Notes: a model not told the origin generated them from the sequence alone. A stretch of 64,000 nt of DNA from Antilocapra americana (GCA_007570785.1 ML664174.1:6337402-6401401); one strand, 5' to 3'; positions 10,740-23,054 are shown, numbered from the stretch's first letter. A program made the numbers and translations.

Positions 10740-11480
10740 ACATTCTCTGTTTCTGAAATGAGGCAATAATATCTATCTTGCCTCCTGTGTTCTATCTTCT
10801 AGATAGTATTATTTGTGATGATTATCATATGTGAAATAGCATTTGGGAAAATGTAAAAGACCATATAAGAATATGGGTTTATTATGAGGATAACTCAAGA
10901 GAGAATTGAATATACTATCTCTGACATCTGAGGTGACAGAGAGGATTAATCTTGACGTTTTTTGAAAATGATAACTACCTCCTAAAGGTCCCTAAATATC
11001 TAGCTGAGAAAAACAAAATGTTCTTCAGGTTCTCAGAACTCCAAGGTCTTTTTTTTCGTAATATATTTGGAACCCCCAAGGGATCATTTAACTCATTGTA
11101 TAAACGCAAAACAACAACAATAAAGTGGAAATCAAGGGAAAGATGGTTTCACAGATCGCCCACAAAACTGGGAAATAGTTACTACAGTACAATGTAATAA
11201 AGAGGCTTACAAATTGAATCCTAGGGGAAGAATACAAGTTCTATTTATTGCATGTGGATATCAGTGGCCAGAAGCTGGCTTCTTCTATTCTGTGAAGTGC
11301 CATGTGCATAAATTTCTAGACTGTCATTCCCTTTAACTCAAAACACTGGTGAACAAACAGCTGGAGCAAAGCCACATCCAAAACATGACCACCACAACAC
11401 TCAGAACATCAGCCGTCTCTTGTTGCTTAAACTCAGCCCTTAAACCACCGACTTCCTTAACTCAGAGTTGTTGTTGTTCA
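10740..11480. other. Unassigned sequence
   Basis: No family recognised. An 81-codon plus-strand frame at 10952-11197 has no recognisable domain. Confidence 0.4.
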
Positions 11481-11484
11481 ATGT

Positions 11485-11560
11485 GTGCCATAAATGATCT
11501 CAGAGAATCTTAGGGACGGTGTCTTAGAAGTCATCTATCCCCCACAATTCCCATTGTTGG
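11485..11560 (-). mobile_element. Possible MIR-family fragment
   Basis: The phrase aatcttagggacggtgtctt followed by gaagtcatctatccccca resembles the ancient MIR3/MIR tail seen as ggtcatctagtccaaccc. It is very diverged. Confidence 0.3.
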
Positions 11561-12025
11561 CAGGGTCGTCTTCACAACATTCCACGCAGAGGCTGGACAA
11601 TCCAGGGACAATGCTGCCCTTCTGGTCTGGTTGCCCTTGGAGCCACAGATGACCTGTACTGGGGCTAACGCAATTCCCTTGCCCTGAGGCTTTCTTGAGG
11701 GGTCTCCTGCTAGAACAACATTTTTGTCTTTTTTGCAGTCCCGTCCAAGGATTCCAAGAAGGATTTTGGGGCAGATGTGAAATAGGCTCTCTTCTCTCTC
11801 ATTCAGAGTGTGGAAGACACTGTTCTTTTTTTTTTTTTTTAAGCAAGTACATTACAGTGTTGACTCTCACTGAGTTACCCATCAACAAACACCCCTAAAA
11901 TTTCTCCCCATTACTTGCTATCAAACCAAGCTCTGCCTTCTTTTTAGGACTTATCACAATATTTTGCTAAGCTAAGTATGGAACTTTACATCGATCTGTG
12001 TAAAATTTAGAGTCACTGGCTCAGA
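11561..12025. other. Unassigned sequence with poly-T run
   Basis: It contains a T-run at about 11825-11840 that could be the antisense tail of a small retrocopy. I recognise no body next to it. Confidence 0.4.
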
Positions 12026-12029
12026 GAGC

Positions 12030-12285
12030 TTATTACAGTGGTTAAAAGTGTGGGCTTTGGTGTCAGACAACTGGTCCCTGCTCCAGCTGTGCCTCTGTGG
12101 CTGGAGGACTTGAGGAAATAACTTAACATCTCTGTGCTTCTACATCTGCTTATCAAATGGAGTATTAATAATGTACAACTCAGAGGGTGATTGTGAGGAC
12201 TAAATGAGGGAATCCATGGAACACATTTAGCTTTCTGTCTGGCACATGGTTAAGTACTCAATAAATGTATTTGTGGTTGTTATCA
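12030..12285 (+). mobile_element. MIR SINE, nearly complete
   Basis: It is readable from the tRNA-related head (acagtggttaaaagtgtggg) through the core (ggaggacttgaggaaataac) to the tail (gtctggcacatggttaagta, ctcaataaatgtatt). It is one of the best-preserved MIR copies here. Confidence 0.9.
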
Positions 12286-12720
12286 GCAAACCCATCCCAT
12301 CAACCTACACAGATCTTTTTAAATCCGTTCTCTTTTATTGGATGTATGAGCCATCTCTTTCAACTTTGAGGCAACCATAGGTTACACAAACACATCTTCT
12401 CTGCTTTCATAAAAATTTTAAGTGAGAAAATTGGATAGAACAGTATCAGGAAGCAGATTCCTCACTGTGATGATCTCCCTCTAGATTATCATCAATCCAA
12501 GCTCAAAACTACTTGGTTACATTTGTTCAACCAGCTCTGAGTTTACTTAATTAACCCAACGAGACATCAAGGATATAATAAAAATCTCTGCAAAACACCT
12601 CAACTCTACTCTATGACACTCCCATAACCAATCAGATGAAATGTAAAAGAAGGAAATAGGAATGCTTTGCTTTAGTGAGCTCATACTGGCTTTTAATAAT
12701 CACAAGGTGTCATTTGCTTT
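12286..12720. other. Unassigned sequence
   Basis: No repeat or gene recognised. Confidence 0.4.
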
Positions 12721-12721
12721 G

Positions 12722-12920
12722 GGGGTAAGATGAGAGCAGCTCTGAGTCAAGCATTTTACATAGATTATCTAATTTCTTCTTCAAAACAATCCTTTGAGGT
12801 TGGGGTTATGATGATCTCTCTCCCCTTTTACAGAGAAGGAAAAAGGCTTAGTTCATACATCTTATTAATGGCTGATCAAGCATTCAAACCCAAATCAGAC
12901 TCTAGAGACTAAATTATCCA
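12722..12920 (-). mobile_element. MIR SINE
   Basis: Antisense MIR: gcattttacatagattatct, then aaaacaatcctttgaggttg, cttttacagagaaggaaaaa and caagcattcaaacccaaatc. The 60-codon plus-strand frame here is repeat-derived. Confidence 0.8.
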
Positions 12921-13398
12921 AGTGTATATTATCTCCCTTTTATGCTAAACGACAGCCTAAGACTATATGAACTAACAGCGAGGGTCCAGTTCTAGCCTTG
13001 CAGGCCCAGAAACTTGACATTTTCTGTATCCCAGAGTTGACAAGGGTTAGTTCTCACACCTTACCTTAACCAAGTTCATAATAAACTAGTGCTGCAAACC
13101 AGGACAGACTAAGATACTCATAACGTTCTGACCAGAGCACTTCCCCCTTCAGACAGTTCTACCTACAGAGGCAAATGATAATCATGAGGTATTAGAAGGA
13201 GGAGCTTGCTCTAGAACTGGAATGTCTAACTGAATTTCCTACCGAGGAGGGCTCTTGCCAGGGGAACTGAGACCTTGACGACTCCCATTCCTATAGACAA
13301 TCACTAGGGACACAGAGCACAACCAGGGTTCACTTTGGATGCTTCTGATGTTGACTAGCTTCCTTTCTGACACATTTGTGTTTACTTAGGTTTAATCC
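12921..13398. other. Unassigned sequence
   Basis: No repeat or gene recognised. Confidence 0.4.
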
Positions 13399-13486
13399 TG
13401 CCTGCAGAATCCCATGGACAAAGGAGCCTCACAGGCTCCATGAGGTCTCAAGAGTTGGACACGACTTAGCGACTAAACCACCACCA
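13399..13486 (+). mobile_element. BovA SINE fragment
   Basis: The distal BovA body is present in sense (cagaatcccatggacaaagg, then gagttggacacgacttagcg, then actaaaccaccacc). It is 5' truncated. Confidence 0.85.
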
Positions 13487-13715
13487 TGCCAGTCTTCGGC
13501 TTAGAGATCATCATTCTCTCTAAACGAATTTCCACATCTTTGCTCTAATCCATTCTCTGATGGCCATATATATAGATATAAATTTACTTCCCAACCAAGT
13601 CCTTGAGTAACTCCCACATCTAGTCTAGACTCTATAACATAACTAGCTTTGGCCTAAATTGACTCAGTTAAGAAAAATAGGCACTCTCCTACTATCTTTT
13701 TTATTGTTTTTCTTA

Positions 13716-13946
13716 GCGTGTGCATGCGTGCTAAGTTGCTTCAGTCATGTCCAACTCTTTGTGACCCTATGAACTACAGCCCACCAGGCTCCTCTGTCCA
13801 TGGGATTCTCTAGGCAAGAATACTGGAGAAGGTTGCCATGACCTTCTCTAGGGGATCTTCCTGAACCAGGGATCAAACTCACATCTCTAACATCTCCTGC
13901 TTTAGCAAGCAGGTTCTTTACTGCTAGCACCACTAGGAGCCCCCCT
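13716..13946 (-). mobile_element. Bov-tA SINE
   Basis: The antisense BovA body (cagtcatgtccaactctttg) is followed by an antisense tRNA-like head with degenerate B box (gggatcaaactcac) and a gcaccactaggagcccc end. A tgtgcatgcgtgc stretch precedes it at the 3' tail. Confidence 0.9.
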
Positions 13947-14194
13947 TTTTAGTATAGAAATAGGATTTGAGATGTTCTTTTTCCTATCTTCTCCTCACAG
14001 TAGTGTCAGTGGGGAAAGGGAAAAGAGAAAGAGCAATGTGATCAGAGAAAAGAAAAAGGACTATTAACTGATTCGTTATATAGCTCTGTGTTATTTGATA
14101 TAAAAGGCATGCATTACTTTCATGGTTAAAAATCCCAATGCTTTAAAAAATAAAAGTTATCTCGTCTGATAATATAAATCTTCCCTACGATATA

Positions 14195-14400
14195 CCGTCA
14201 TTGGTAATCTAGTTTACTCTTAAATACCTCCAGTAATGGAAGCTCACAGAATCTTGAGGCAATTCATCCCATGCTTGGACAGCTCTGTTAGAACAACCTT
14301 CATATTATTCAGTTCAAAATCTGCTTCTGCCATGGCCTTGGTTCTGTCTGTCTCTTGGGCCCCAAAGGACACATCCCATCCTGCTTTCCCTTAGACACTT
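14195..14400 (-). mobile_element. L3/CR1-type ancient LINE fragment
   Basis: It reads as antisense of the old CR1-like 3' region: acctccagtaatggaagctc, cccatgcttggacagctctg, gttagaacaacc, caaaatctgcttctg. The same family appears in sense at 23470-24085. Assignment is from remembered consensus phrases. Confidence 0.6.
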
Positions 14401-15225
14401 GGAGGCCTCATGCCAGCTTAGATTCTAAGCATAGCAAAACCCTACTTGCTTGTCTTTTCTTCTGGGTTAAGTATTTTCTAGGGTTTATGAGAAGGATGCT
14501 GAAAGACGACAGAACAGGATACATACTATGAATGTTTTCTAGACTGTGATTCCTGAGACTGAGCCAGAATACCTTGGATTCCCAAGAATCTGTCATGGAA
14601 GAGTTTACTGCCTGTTATAACACTCTCACTTAAAGAAAAAAGCAGGTATCCAGATGCTAATAAAGGCTCTAAGCCACAGTTCACAGAAAGAGTCTAGTGT
14701 ACAAGCAGTCAGGCCCTTGAACTAAAAATGGAAGTAGTCCTATATGCAAACAAATCAGAGTCACTTGGCATCGGGAGAGGAGGGTAGAAGGAAGGGTCAT
14801 AGGGAATGTTCTTGTTGATTTTAGACATTCCTACCTAGGAAATGCACCCCGAGCAATGCTCTCATCCTGACCACAATCCATTAGTCAGAGAGAAGATTGA
14901 GGGTAACAATGAAAATTTTGAAGGGTGGGAATATCGCTAACATAGAACTGAAGCTTGAGAACTTGAAAGTGAAAGTGACTGGAAATGAAGTGAAAGAGTT
15001 CAGTGATAAAGAATGAAATATGAAAATGAAATAACATTTTAAATGAAGCACACTTCTCATTGCCTTTCATTTAACTCTGTGACTCAAACTGGGAATTCCT
15101 GTAACATATTCAGAATCCTAGTGAAGTGACCTACCTACTCTTTTCTGACAACCTTATCATAAATATCTGGGGAATAACTCATTCCATGTCATTGTGATAA
15201 TGATCAGAAGAACATCTTTGTCTCT
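14401..15225. other. Unassigned sequence with purine-rich stretch
   Basis: No gene or repeat recognised. From about 14945 to 15060 the plus strand is rich in GAAA/GAAG-like purine words (gaaagtgaaagtgactgg, aatgaaatatgaaaatgaaa), giving a low-complexity antisense frame. Confidence 0.4.
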
Positions 15226-15227
15226 GC

Positions 15228-15335
15228 AGAGTGCTATGTGGATGATAAAGCACTTTCCCACTTTCTCATTTAACCCTCACATCAACTCTGTGAGGTGGAG
15301 ATTATTGTCTGTCTGTTACGGGTAAGGAAACTGCT
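15228..15335 (-). mobile_element. MIR SINE fragment
   Basis: Antisense MIR words: ataaagcactttcccacttt, catttaaccctcacatcaac, tctgtgaggtggagattatt. Confidence 0.75.
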
Positions 15336-16603
15336 TTAAGTTCAAGGTTTTGTTTTTCTATGATATTACAGTAGCTGAGGTTGCTATCACAGTCCACTCA
15401 GACTTCACCAAAGGCAATCATGACAGACAGGATGATCACTCCACTACCCTTAATTAGCCCGTGTCCTAGTCAACCAAATAAGCGAGCCTGGTTTCTACAA
15501 TGATTCATATCTATCTATGTACCCTACACTGGGTTATCATCCTTAAAGTTTTCAAAAGAAAACACAGACATGGATGAGAATGTTTTCAAGATAGTACTAT
15601 TCATTTGGTCCTGGTGCATCTGATACTGCAACACAAATACTGGTCATTTTTATTTGTTTCAGGCATGCATCTAAAAACTGTGGTTCTATTATTCCCTGGT
15701 CTCAACTTTTCTAACTAGAGACCTATTCTCAAGATATTCCTAGAGTGTGCTTCATTCAGATTAATATAGACTGATGAAATTTCAGGGCCAAATAAGGAGA
15801 AAGATTATGTGCTACATTCCCTGGAGGTATATTACAGCCTGGCAAGTAGCTTCCTGCCATACCCATTTAAAAAGATTAGCAGGAGGAAGAAAACCAAGGT
15901 TACAATAAAAGATTCATTACTAAGAGTTCCCAGTATAATTCCTTTCTTTGAAGCCTAAACATAGCATCTTCTAACATGATGGTAGTCAAGGCATGAGTAT
16001 CCCAAGGGCAGTAGATCCCTGAGTGTACTGAATATTTTTCTATCATTTTCTCAAAAGCAGCTTTAAAGGAGCATTCACATTTTTTTTAGACCTAAACATT
16101 CTTCTTTCTCCTAACTTCAGTACTTTCAAATGTTGAAGAAAAATGAAATGAGTAACACAACAAAGACACTTTTAAAGTTCTCTTGGAAAATCTCATCTTT
16201 TTGAAGGGAATCATAGTGAGAGGGCAAATTCCCTGGAGAGAGTATCAATGAAGCTGATAACAAGGCCCTGGGAACCAGAGAGGTTATCCATCAAAGGCCT
16301 CTCAGAGATCGTCAGCAGAGGTTGCTGTACAATCGGTCACTACCCTGAACTCAGGAGGGACGATGAACAGTTCTCAAAGGCAGTTGGTCGCCTCACAGTG
16401 CCTAACATGGTGCCTGGCTCACGCAGCCTCCTGTAAATATCTGCTGACTAAAATCAGATAAAACAGAAACAAGCTCCCATATATTCCCAAATGTTAGACA
16501 TCAGCATGTAGAACGTGCTACTGGAAGTAAAGTAGAATGTTCGCTACGGGAAGAAAGGAGAAGGACATACTATTTTTAATCTACTGTCTTTGAGTCTTGT
16601 AAT
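15336..16603. other. Mostly unassigned sequence
   Basis: No gene recognised. Around 16395-16452 cagtgcctaacatggtgcct followed by gtaaatatctgctgact resembles the end of a MIR or L2, too short to call separately. Confidence 0.35.
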
Positions 16604-16935
16604 ATGAAGGATAAGAAAATCTTCCTGGTCTACCAGAGTTCACAAATGGGATTACCCTTCACGAAAGAGGAAAGGACGTCCACAGAGAGCGACAGCTTAG
16701 AGAAGAGCTGCGACCACTCAACAAAGCAGAACTTCACAGATTCACAGAACGGATCTCCACAGATTCCTTTCAACTCAGGAAAGACTGTACCTTCAGATTG
16801 CCCACAGGGTTTACTTGTGGGTGTGGCTCCCAAACTGTTGCTGAGCCCAGTATGGTTGTTACGGGACAGCTCGTCACCACACAGATCTGATACGCAGCAT
16901 CTAGAGCATAATACATAACCCCAAAGAGGTTTCAC
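16604..16935. other. Non-repetitive stretch with opposed open frames
   Basis: A 104-codon plus-strand frame (16604-16918) and a 101-codon minus-strand frame (16630-16935) overlap almost completely. Neither product resembles a family I know. There is no evident splice-site or promoter context. I list it as unassigned sequence, not as a gene. Confidence 0.3.
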
Positions 16936-16964
16936 TGCTGACTAGAGAGGCTGTGATGTATGGT

Positions 16965-17152
16965 ACAGCTGCAGGCCTGGGAGGAAGGTCAACTGGCCTG
17001 AGTTTAAGCTCCACCATCTTTCAGCTGTGGCGCCATGGACACATTATTTCACCTCTCTGAGCCTTGGTGTTCTCATCTGGAAAGTGAGAGGCTTAAAGCA
17101 GTTGACCTCAGAGATCCTTTCTGGCTTCTAGCATTTCTAGCACTTCTGACTC
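16965..17152 (+). mobile_element. MIR-family SINE (MIR3-like tail)
   Basis: Words include cagctgtggcgccatggaca, ttcacctctctgagccttgg and tctcatctggaaagtgagag. A 3' part, gttgacctcagagatccttt then ctggcttctagcat, is of the type seen in MIR variants with a gacctctgaggtccctt tail. Confidence 0.7.
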
Positions 17153-18540
17153 TGGTAAGAAAAACAACTAAAATTAAACCCTGTATTGCTTACATGCCAC
17201 GTAAGAAAACAGGTTGATACATCAACAGGTCACAGAGACATGGATCCCATTAGCAAAAGCTCAGCCCTTCTGTGGCTGAAAGGAATGAGAAGAATATTTT
17301 GGCTTTCAAAGTGAGCAAAGATCTGGTCTGGACGTCTCTCTAAAAAGACAGCATGTCTCAGCAGTAGAAATGGTGCCAGTAGCCACAGGCTGGGTCACTG
17401 CCTTTAATGAAGGAGGCCCAGCAAGCAGAACACAAATTTCTTAATTACTATTACAATAACCTTTACCACACCTTGTTTTTCTTGGGGGCTCTCCTGGTCA
17501 GGTAATCTGAGTTAGTAGATTCAAACCAATTTATAAAATTTGAGACTTTTTCCCACTGTAGGTAAGATTACATGCTATTTTAAGAAACCTCTTGGGGGAT
17601 GAGGAAATATGTTGTTTTTCTTTTAAATATTATACTGTATATCGATTCCAAATGCTAACTGAGCTTTTAAAGAAAAACATGAGTTTCCTAAAAATAGCCT
17701 GTCTACAATGCCTCTTAGATTTGGTCACTTTATACACAGAACATACTTGCTTATTAGCATGTAATTAGAAACAAAATGGTATTTGGTGAACATATCTAAA
17801 AGAAAAAGTAAATGTAAATATCCCCCAAACATTTAAGCAAATTTTATTATAATTAGCCTGAGCAATGTGGCCACTTTAAAGTTGCACTCTCAAAAAATTC
17901 TCAAATGAGCATTAGTTTGTAAAATCTTTGGTAATCAAATATCAAATCCAAAGGTCTAGTCTCAATCTTCAATTTTTTTCTGACCATTTTGAAGTATCTG
18001 ACTACTGAAAATCTTTCCAGTCTTGACTATCATGACTCTACTGGTTTCTCCTCCTTTTTTTACTTTATTTTTTGTATCTCCTTCCCTGAGCTATTCTTAT
18101 CTCTACTACAATTTATTCATGTATCTCAAAATTCAGTGGCCATCCTCTGCCACTTTCACTATCTTTCTCTCACAGTATTACCTTTGGATTTGGCAAACTC
18201 GACTTAAGCCTTACTCTGTGTGGGTGACACCCTAACCTAACCACTAAACTTGACATTTTCACATGACTTTCAATTTTTTGTCTCCCTAGTGCATGCTGGA
18301 CTTCTTTACAATTTTGCCTTATCATTATTCCAAACTCAAAGTCATAGAAAACTGAACAAAGCAAGGAAGAAACCTATGGGAATGGACTAAAATTGGAAGT
18401 ATAAGAATGAACTCAGTTTCTAAAATATGAATATATGTGTATATGTATTGTATGTATATATGCACATGTGTGTGTATGTAGGTAGTTCTCAACTCTGTCC
18501 ACAAAAGGACCAAGAAGCAAAGATACAGTAATGAGCCCAC
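17153..18540. other. Unassigned AT-rich sequence
   Basis: No repeat family or exon recognised. It includes an alternating TA/TG stretch at about 18428-18482. Confidence 0.4.
18428..18482. repeat. TA/TG-rich low-complexity tract
   Basis: An imperfect alternation of atatgtgtatatgta and gtatatatgcacatgtgtgt words. It is an interrupted microsatellite. Confidence 0.7.
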
Positions 18541-18544
18541 CTAT

Positions 18545-19765
18545 TACCAGAATTTGGTCTCTAATACCATTCCACTACAAAACAACTGAGGATTCTTGGA
18601 GAAATGGGCAATTTGAGGACTAGGAAGGAATAGGTACAGATGAGCCTAAGATAACTTAATATGCCAAAAAGTAAGAAAGTAAATACTTTGAAAAGAAAGG
18701 GAAATAAATGGTGAGGATATGGCACAAAAACACATTAGCCAAATCTGGGACAATTTGAGCACCAAAGTGATTCAGTACAGTATTGACCATTAAAACAAAA
18801 CAAAACAGGAATACATAAATCCAAACTGGTAAGGGATGGATGGAGGAAGAGATGGATGGATAAATAGATGAGAAAAAGAAAGAGCTCTTTTGCTTACCAG
18901 AAAATATCTAGTGATGATTGGTAAGTGTGGTGGGAATGTTGGAAAATTGTGATTTTGCAACTATCTTAAAAAGTTTGGATTATGAAAGAATCATTAATGA
19001 ACAGTAAATCTGGGTGAACCATGAGGAATAAGATATTTGCTTCCCACTGACTGCTTAGTGTTTGCAAGGGAAAAATAGTACCTATGTAGTGGAAAATCTA
19101 ATAATATCTTGACCTGATGATTAAAATTTACATCCCAGTGAGAGGCAGATGAACATTATGTGCCTCCAGATATGATAACCTGAGAAGAACAAAACATTCA
19201 CCAGGCTGACAAGGCATAACTCATGCCTAATCATGGGGAAACTGAATAAAACAAATTAAAAATAAAAGGAGGTGGGGGGGATAGATGAACCATAGTCTTC
19301 AAAAATATCAGCCATAAAAGAAAATGAAAGGCTATTAATATGTTCCAGTTCCAGATGAAAGAAGACTAAAAAGGAAAGACAATTAATTGTAATACTTAAA
19401 CCTGGACTTTTTTTCCTGTGCTAGAGAGAAAAAAATGCTGTGAAAGACACTGTTGCATTACTGACTTAATTGACAAAACTGGAATATTAGTGATAGTGTA
19501 GGTAAAAGTATCTAATCAAATTTATTACAGTTGATAATTCTCTACAGTGGTTATGTAAGAGAATATCCACGTTCTCTGAAATACAAACTTAGTATTTGAG
19601 GGTAAAGGATCAAGATAAACATATCTGAAAAAATTATGTATATGTACATAGACAACTGATAAATTATAAAGCAACTGTAGTCAAATATTACTGGGTAAAG
19701 GTACTCGAATATACTATTTTTATTTTGCAACTTTTTTTGCACTTGCCAATAAAAAGTAAGAAACT
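18545..19765 (+). mobile_element. Old L1 LINE 3' UTR
   Basis: A long diverged match to the mammalian L1M-type 3' UTR. Readable words: atgcacagtaaatctgggtg-like block near 19000, cctccagatatgataacctg (19162-19181), aaaaaatgctgtgaaagaca, cagtggttatgtaagagaat and attttgcaactttttttgc before an AATAAAAAG end. It is 5' truncated, with no coding part left. Confidence 0.75.
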
Positions 19766-20019
19766 AAAACATACACACAAAAAAACAACCAAACCAACCA
19801 GCCCATCTGGACTGAAAACCACTTTTTCCTATATCCAAGACAGTGATCTTTGTCTTCTATTGACTTCATGCCCCCAACAAGCTTAAAATATTGCATTTTT
19901 CCTCACGACTATTCTCTTCCCCCATTTCTCAGAGCCATTTCACCATATACTGTCTATTCACCCTTCATAATGTTCCACATCCATCCCTTCTTTTGAATTC
20001 TTACAACTACCTTCTTATT
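19766..20019. other. Unassigned sequence
   Basis: No repeat or gene recognised apart from an A/C-rich start. Confidence 0.4.
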
Positions 20020-20029
20020 TCAAACATCT

Positions 20030-20166
20030 GTGTTGTGCTCAGTCACTCAGTTGCATCTGACTCTTTGTGATTCCACGGACTGTAGCCTGCCAGGCTCTTC
20101 TGTCCATGGAATTTTCCAGGCAAGAATACTGGAGTGGGTTGCCATTTCCTACTACAGGAACAAACA
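20030..20166 (-). mobile_element. BovA SINE monomer
   Basis: An antisense BovA body (ttgcatctgactctttgtga, then gggttgccatttcc). A perfect 10-bp duplication TCAAACATCT flanks it at 20020-20029 and 20167-20176. Confidence 0.93.
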
Positions 20167-20176
20167 TCAAACATCT

Positions 20177-20499
20177 ACCATTTTACAATAAAGTATTGTT
20201 GCAATCTGTAGATTCATCACTCCAACTGTAGGCTCTCTATGTTAAACATCTTATGCTCATTTATCTTATTTGTCTCCCAACAATATTATTTTCATTCTGT
20301 CACTCATCGACTCAGATTTTCACAATGGACTCTGTATTGCCTCATATAAATGAATAAATCAGTTCAAAAAAGTGCCTAACTTCTTAGCCTAACTTTAAAA
20401 AATAATTAATTGCATTTTGTTGGCAGAAGAAAGCTGAAAACATCAAAGAACCCAAAGAAGAAAGTCAACTCATCTCAGAACATACTGCTAACGGTTATG
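20177..20499. other. Unassigned sequence
   Basis: No repeat or gene recognised. Confidence 0.35.
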
Positions 20500-20790
20500 G
20501 ATCCTCTCTAATTTTTCCCCACATAATAAATATAAACACTTTACAAAACTGGGACCACAGTGCATATTCTATTTCATAACCTGTATTTCCATTCTTCCCT
20601 ATACCACAAGTATTTCCCCATTGGAATAAATATTTTTATACAGCATGATTTTAATATCTGTAGAGTACTGCATTCTCTACTTATAGTCTTATTCAATCAG
20701 TTTTCTGAGACTTTTCCCTCCAACTTTTCATTTTTATAAATAACAGAAATAAAAATATTCATACAAACATACTTTGTACTCTTTTCTTAA
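20500..20790 (-). mobile_element. Probable old L1 LINE fragment
   Basis: The order of degenerate words (aaaactgggaccacagtgca, ttcataacctgtatttccat, atttccccattggaataaat, cataatttt-like block) fits the antisense L1M ORF2-3' region (cattttaacttgc, tttccatgtc, ggctgcatagtattcc). Weak similarity by eye only. Confidence 0.45.
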
Positions 20791-22440
20791 CGATCTCCTC
20801 AGGATGAATGGCTTTTTTTTTAAACTTAAATTGAATCACATCTTCCACTGCTTCATGAATACAAAACACACTCTGAGCTTTTTGGATGCTATACTTTTAC
20901 TCCGTTTCTCTTGTTGCCTTCATAACTCCTCTGTGCCAATCTAAAACAGAAGCAGGCAACATATTTTAAATGTCCCTGTATCAGAAATCCTCAAAAAATG
21001 CTCTTGGAATGACTAACATCCTATTTATTCTCCCAGGCCTAGCTCACGTCTCCCATCTTCCACAGGGCCTACAAAAACTGCAGGCCACAGTTGTCACTCC
21101 TTCCTGATAACCATTGACACAAAAAAGACAGGATATATTTTTCTCTCAATGACAAGCAGATAACAAGTCTGTGCATCTCCACTTGGCAGGTAAGAGAAAC
21201 ATGACATGCAAAGGTAATTTACTTGCCAACAGTCTGGTTCTGAGTCTCAGAGTCTGACTTTGTGCCCTAAGATGAGAAGAGTGTTCCCTGGGAAATTTTC
21301 TGTGATACTAAATAAATCCATCCTTGTTAGGCCCTAAATGTCTGACGAAAGCATGTGCTGACTAGGTGAGCTTAAAGTTAAAACCAAATGGCTTTTAAAT
21401 AAATTACATGCATGAGTACTTCAGGTTAATGAATTCTCTTTGCAAAACTATCACTAAGATTCAAGCACTGTCCTTTTCATTACTTTCAGATAGATCTATT
21501 TTACTAGAACTCCGCTAAAAGTTCTGAAAGGGGGGCTTTATAGAATCTGCTTTAATAAACAGATGCAAAGATTCATACTTAGAAGATCAATACATTATGT
21601 ATTAATAGGAACTTCTGAAGGGTATGAAAGTACTTGAGAAAGATTTTTCTCTTGAATTATTTCAATATGAAACTTCCTAATATGACTGCATTTTAAAAAC
21701 AGATTCATTAGTAAATAGAATAGCAATAAAGATCCAATTTTTAAGCAAAGCACTCAAAACTACTTTGGAGTAAAGTTTTTATCCTATCATAGCTTCTGGA
21801 AATCCAGTTGCTGCCTTTATATATTTAGAGAGAAAATCAATGTTTTATCTCACCAAGTTCCTTCAAGAAAAATTTTAAGCATAAATGAACTAAGTCACGG
21901 GCAGAGACACCATCAGAGTTGCTTTCAAGGCTGATAAAGAAAAAGGGGGTGGGGGAGCTCTGCAGTTTAAGTTAGAAAACACAATTTGCAAAACTTGGTT
22001 CCTCAGAATTTGTTTTTGTCAATTTAAGAATTTTCTGTAGTAAAGTTTTATGCACATTATTTACAGTCTTAAAAAGTTAATAGGTAATACTTGAAATAAA
22101 AAACAATGACATAGCACTGTCCGTTGCCCTCTCCAAGATGGACAAGTTCCATCAAAGGGAGGTTAGAAGGAAGTAGTTAATACCACTGTAGTCATTTCCC
22201 AATCAAAGTCTCCATTCCGACAGCCTCTGTTCTCAGGCTCCCTCATGCTGGACACTGAGATTGGTTTCATGGACAAGGAAGGTGCCACAAAAGAAATGAT
22301 TAAAAACAACTAGAAGACGATTACTCCTTTGTGACTCCTGCCTGAGAGCCTGAAATCTGAGCAGAATTCATCTCAGTTTTTCTAATGAATTCCTCTGCTG
22401 CTGTCATGCGGTTAATTCTCCATGTTTTCTACTACTTTGA
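20791..22440. other. Unassigned, apparently low-repeat sequence
   Basis: About 1.65 kb with no SINE, LINE or LTR I can recognise and no exon-like frame. It is a candidate for alignment against other mammals. Confidence 0.4.
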
Positions 22441-22445
22441 TTATT

Positions 22446-22490
22446 AAAAAAAAAAAAAAAAAGAAGAAGACGAAAAAGAAGTAAAATGGA
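22446..22490 (+). repeat. Poly-A and purine-rich tract
   Basis: Seventeen A's (22446-22462) are followed by gaagaagacgaaaaagaag. It could be the tail of an unrecognised retrocopy, or simple sequence. Confidence 0.7.
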
Positions 22491-22585
22491 AAAGGAGCCA
22501 GCCAATATAAACATCAAAGGGTACTCCCACTTCTGTGGCCTTCAGATATTTTCCAGAGCTGGACTGTGGGGACAAAAGAGATGGT

Positions 22586-22609
22586 GGGGGGTGAGGGAAG
22601 GGGCGAGGG
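22586..22609 (+). other. Predicted G-quadruplex motif
   Basis: Four runs of at least three G occur with loops of 2-3 nt (TGA, AA, CGA), meeting the G3+N1-7 rule on the plus strand. It lies in a G-rich, locally CpG-containing stretch of non-repeat DNA. Folding is inferred from sequence only. Confidence 0.6.
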
Positions 22610-22804
22610 AGAAGGAGTTTGCTTGCTCTGTGTTTCCTCTGGGAGACAATAAGTGGGCCCCACAATGGCACAGAGCAAGCAGGTGGCATGTTTCATATCA
22701 CGAGGCAGCAAAGGTCTCCTTAGCGAGGCTAAGAGATGTTCCCTCAGCTTAGCCAAGACAGACCCTGGCTATTGCCGCACCTCAGCCTGTGGAGGATGAA
22801 AGCT

Positions 22805-23054
22805 GCTGCGGCTGCTAAGCCACTTCAGTAGTGTTCGACTCTGTGTGTCCCCATAGACGGCAGCCCACCAGGCTCCCCCGTCCCTGGGATTCTCCAGGCA
22901 AGAACACTGGAGCGGGCTGCCATTTCCTTCTCCAGTGCATGAAAGTGAAAAATGAAAGTGAAGTCGCTCAGTCGTGTCTGACGACTCCATGGACTGCAGC
23001 CTACCAGGCTCCCCTGTCCATGGGATTTTCCAGGCCAGAGAACTGGAGTGGGGT
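22805..23054 (-). mobile_element. Bov-A2 SINE (BovA dimer)
   Basis: Two antisense monomers are joined by a tgaaagtgaaaaatgaaagt spacer. The second monomer lacks a few bases (gtgtctgacgactccatgg). Flanking copies GGATGAAAGCT (22794-22804) and GGATGAGAGCT (23055-23065) match at 10 of 11. Confidence 0.95.

Noticed and set aside
11820..11960. Antisense processed pseudogene suggested by the T-run at 11825
   Set aside because: No recognisable gene body follows the T-run and no flanking duplication was seen.
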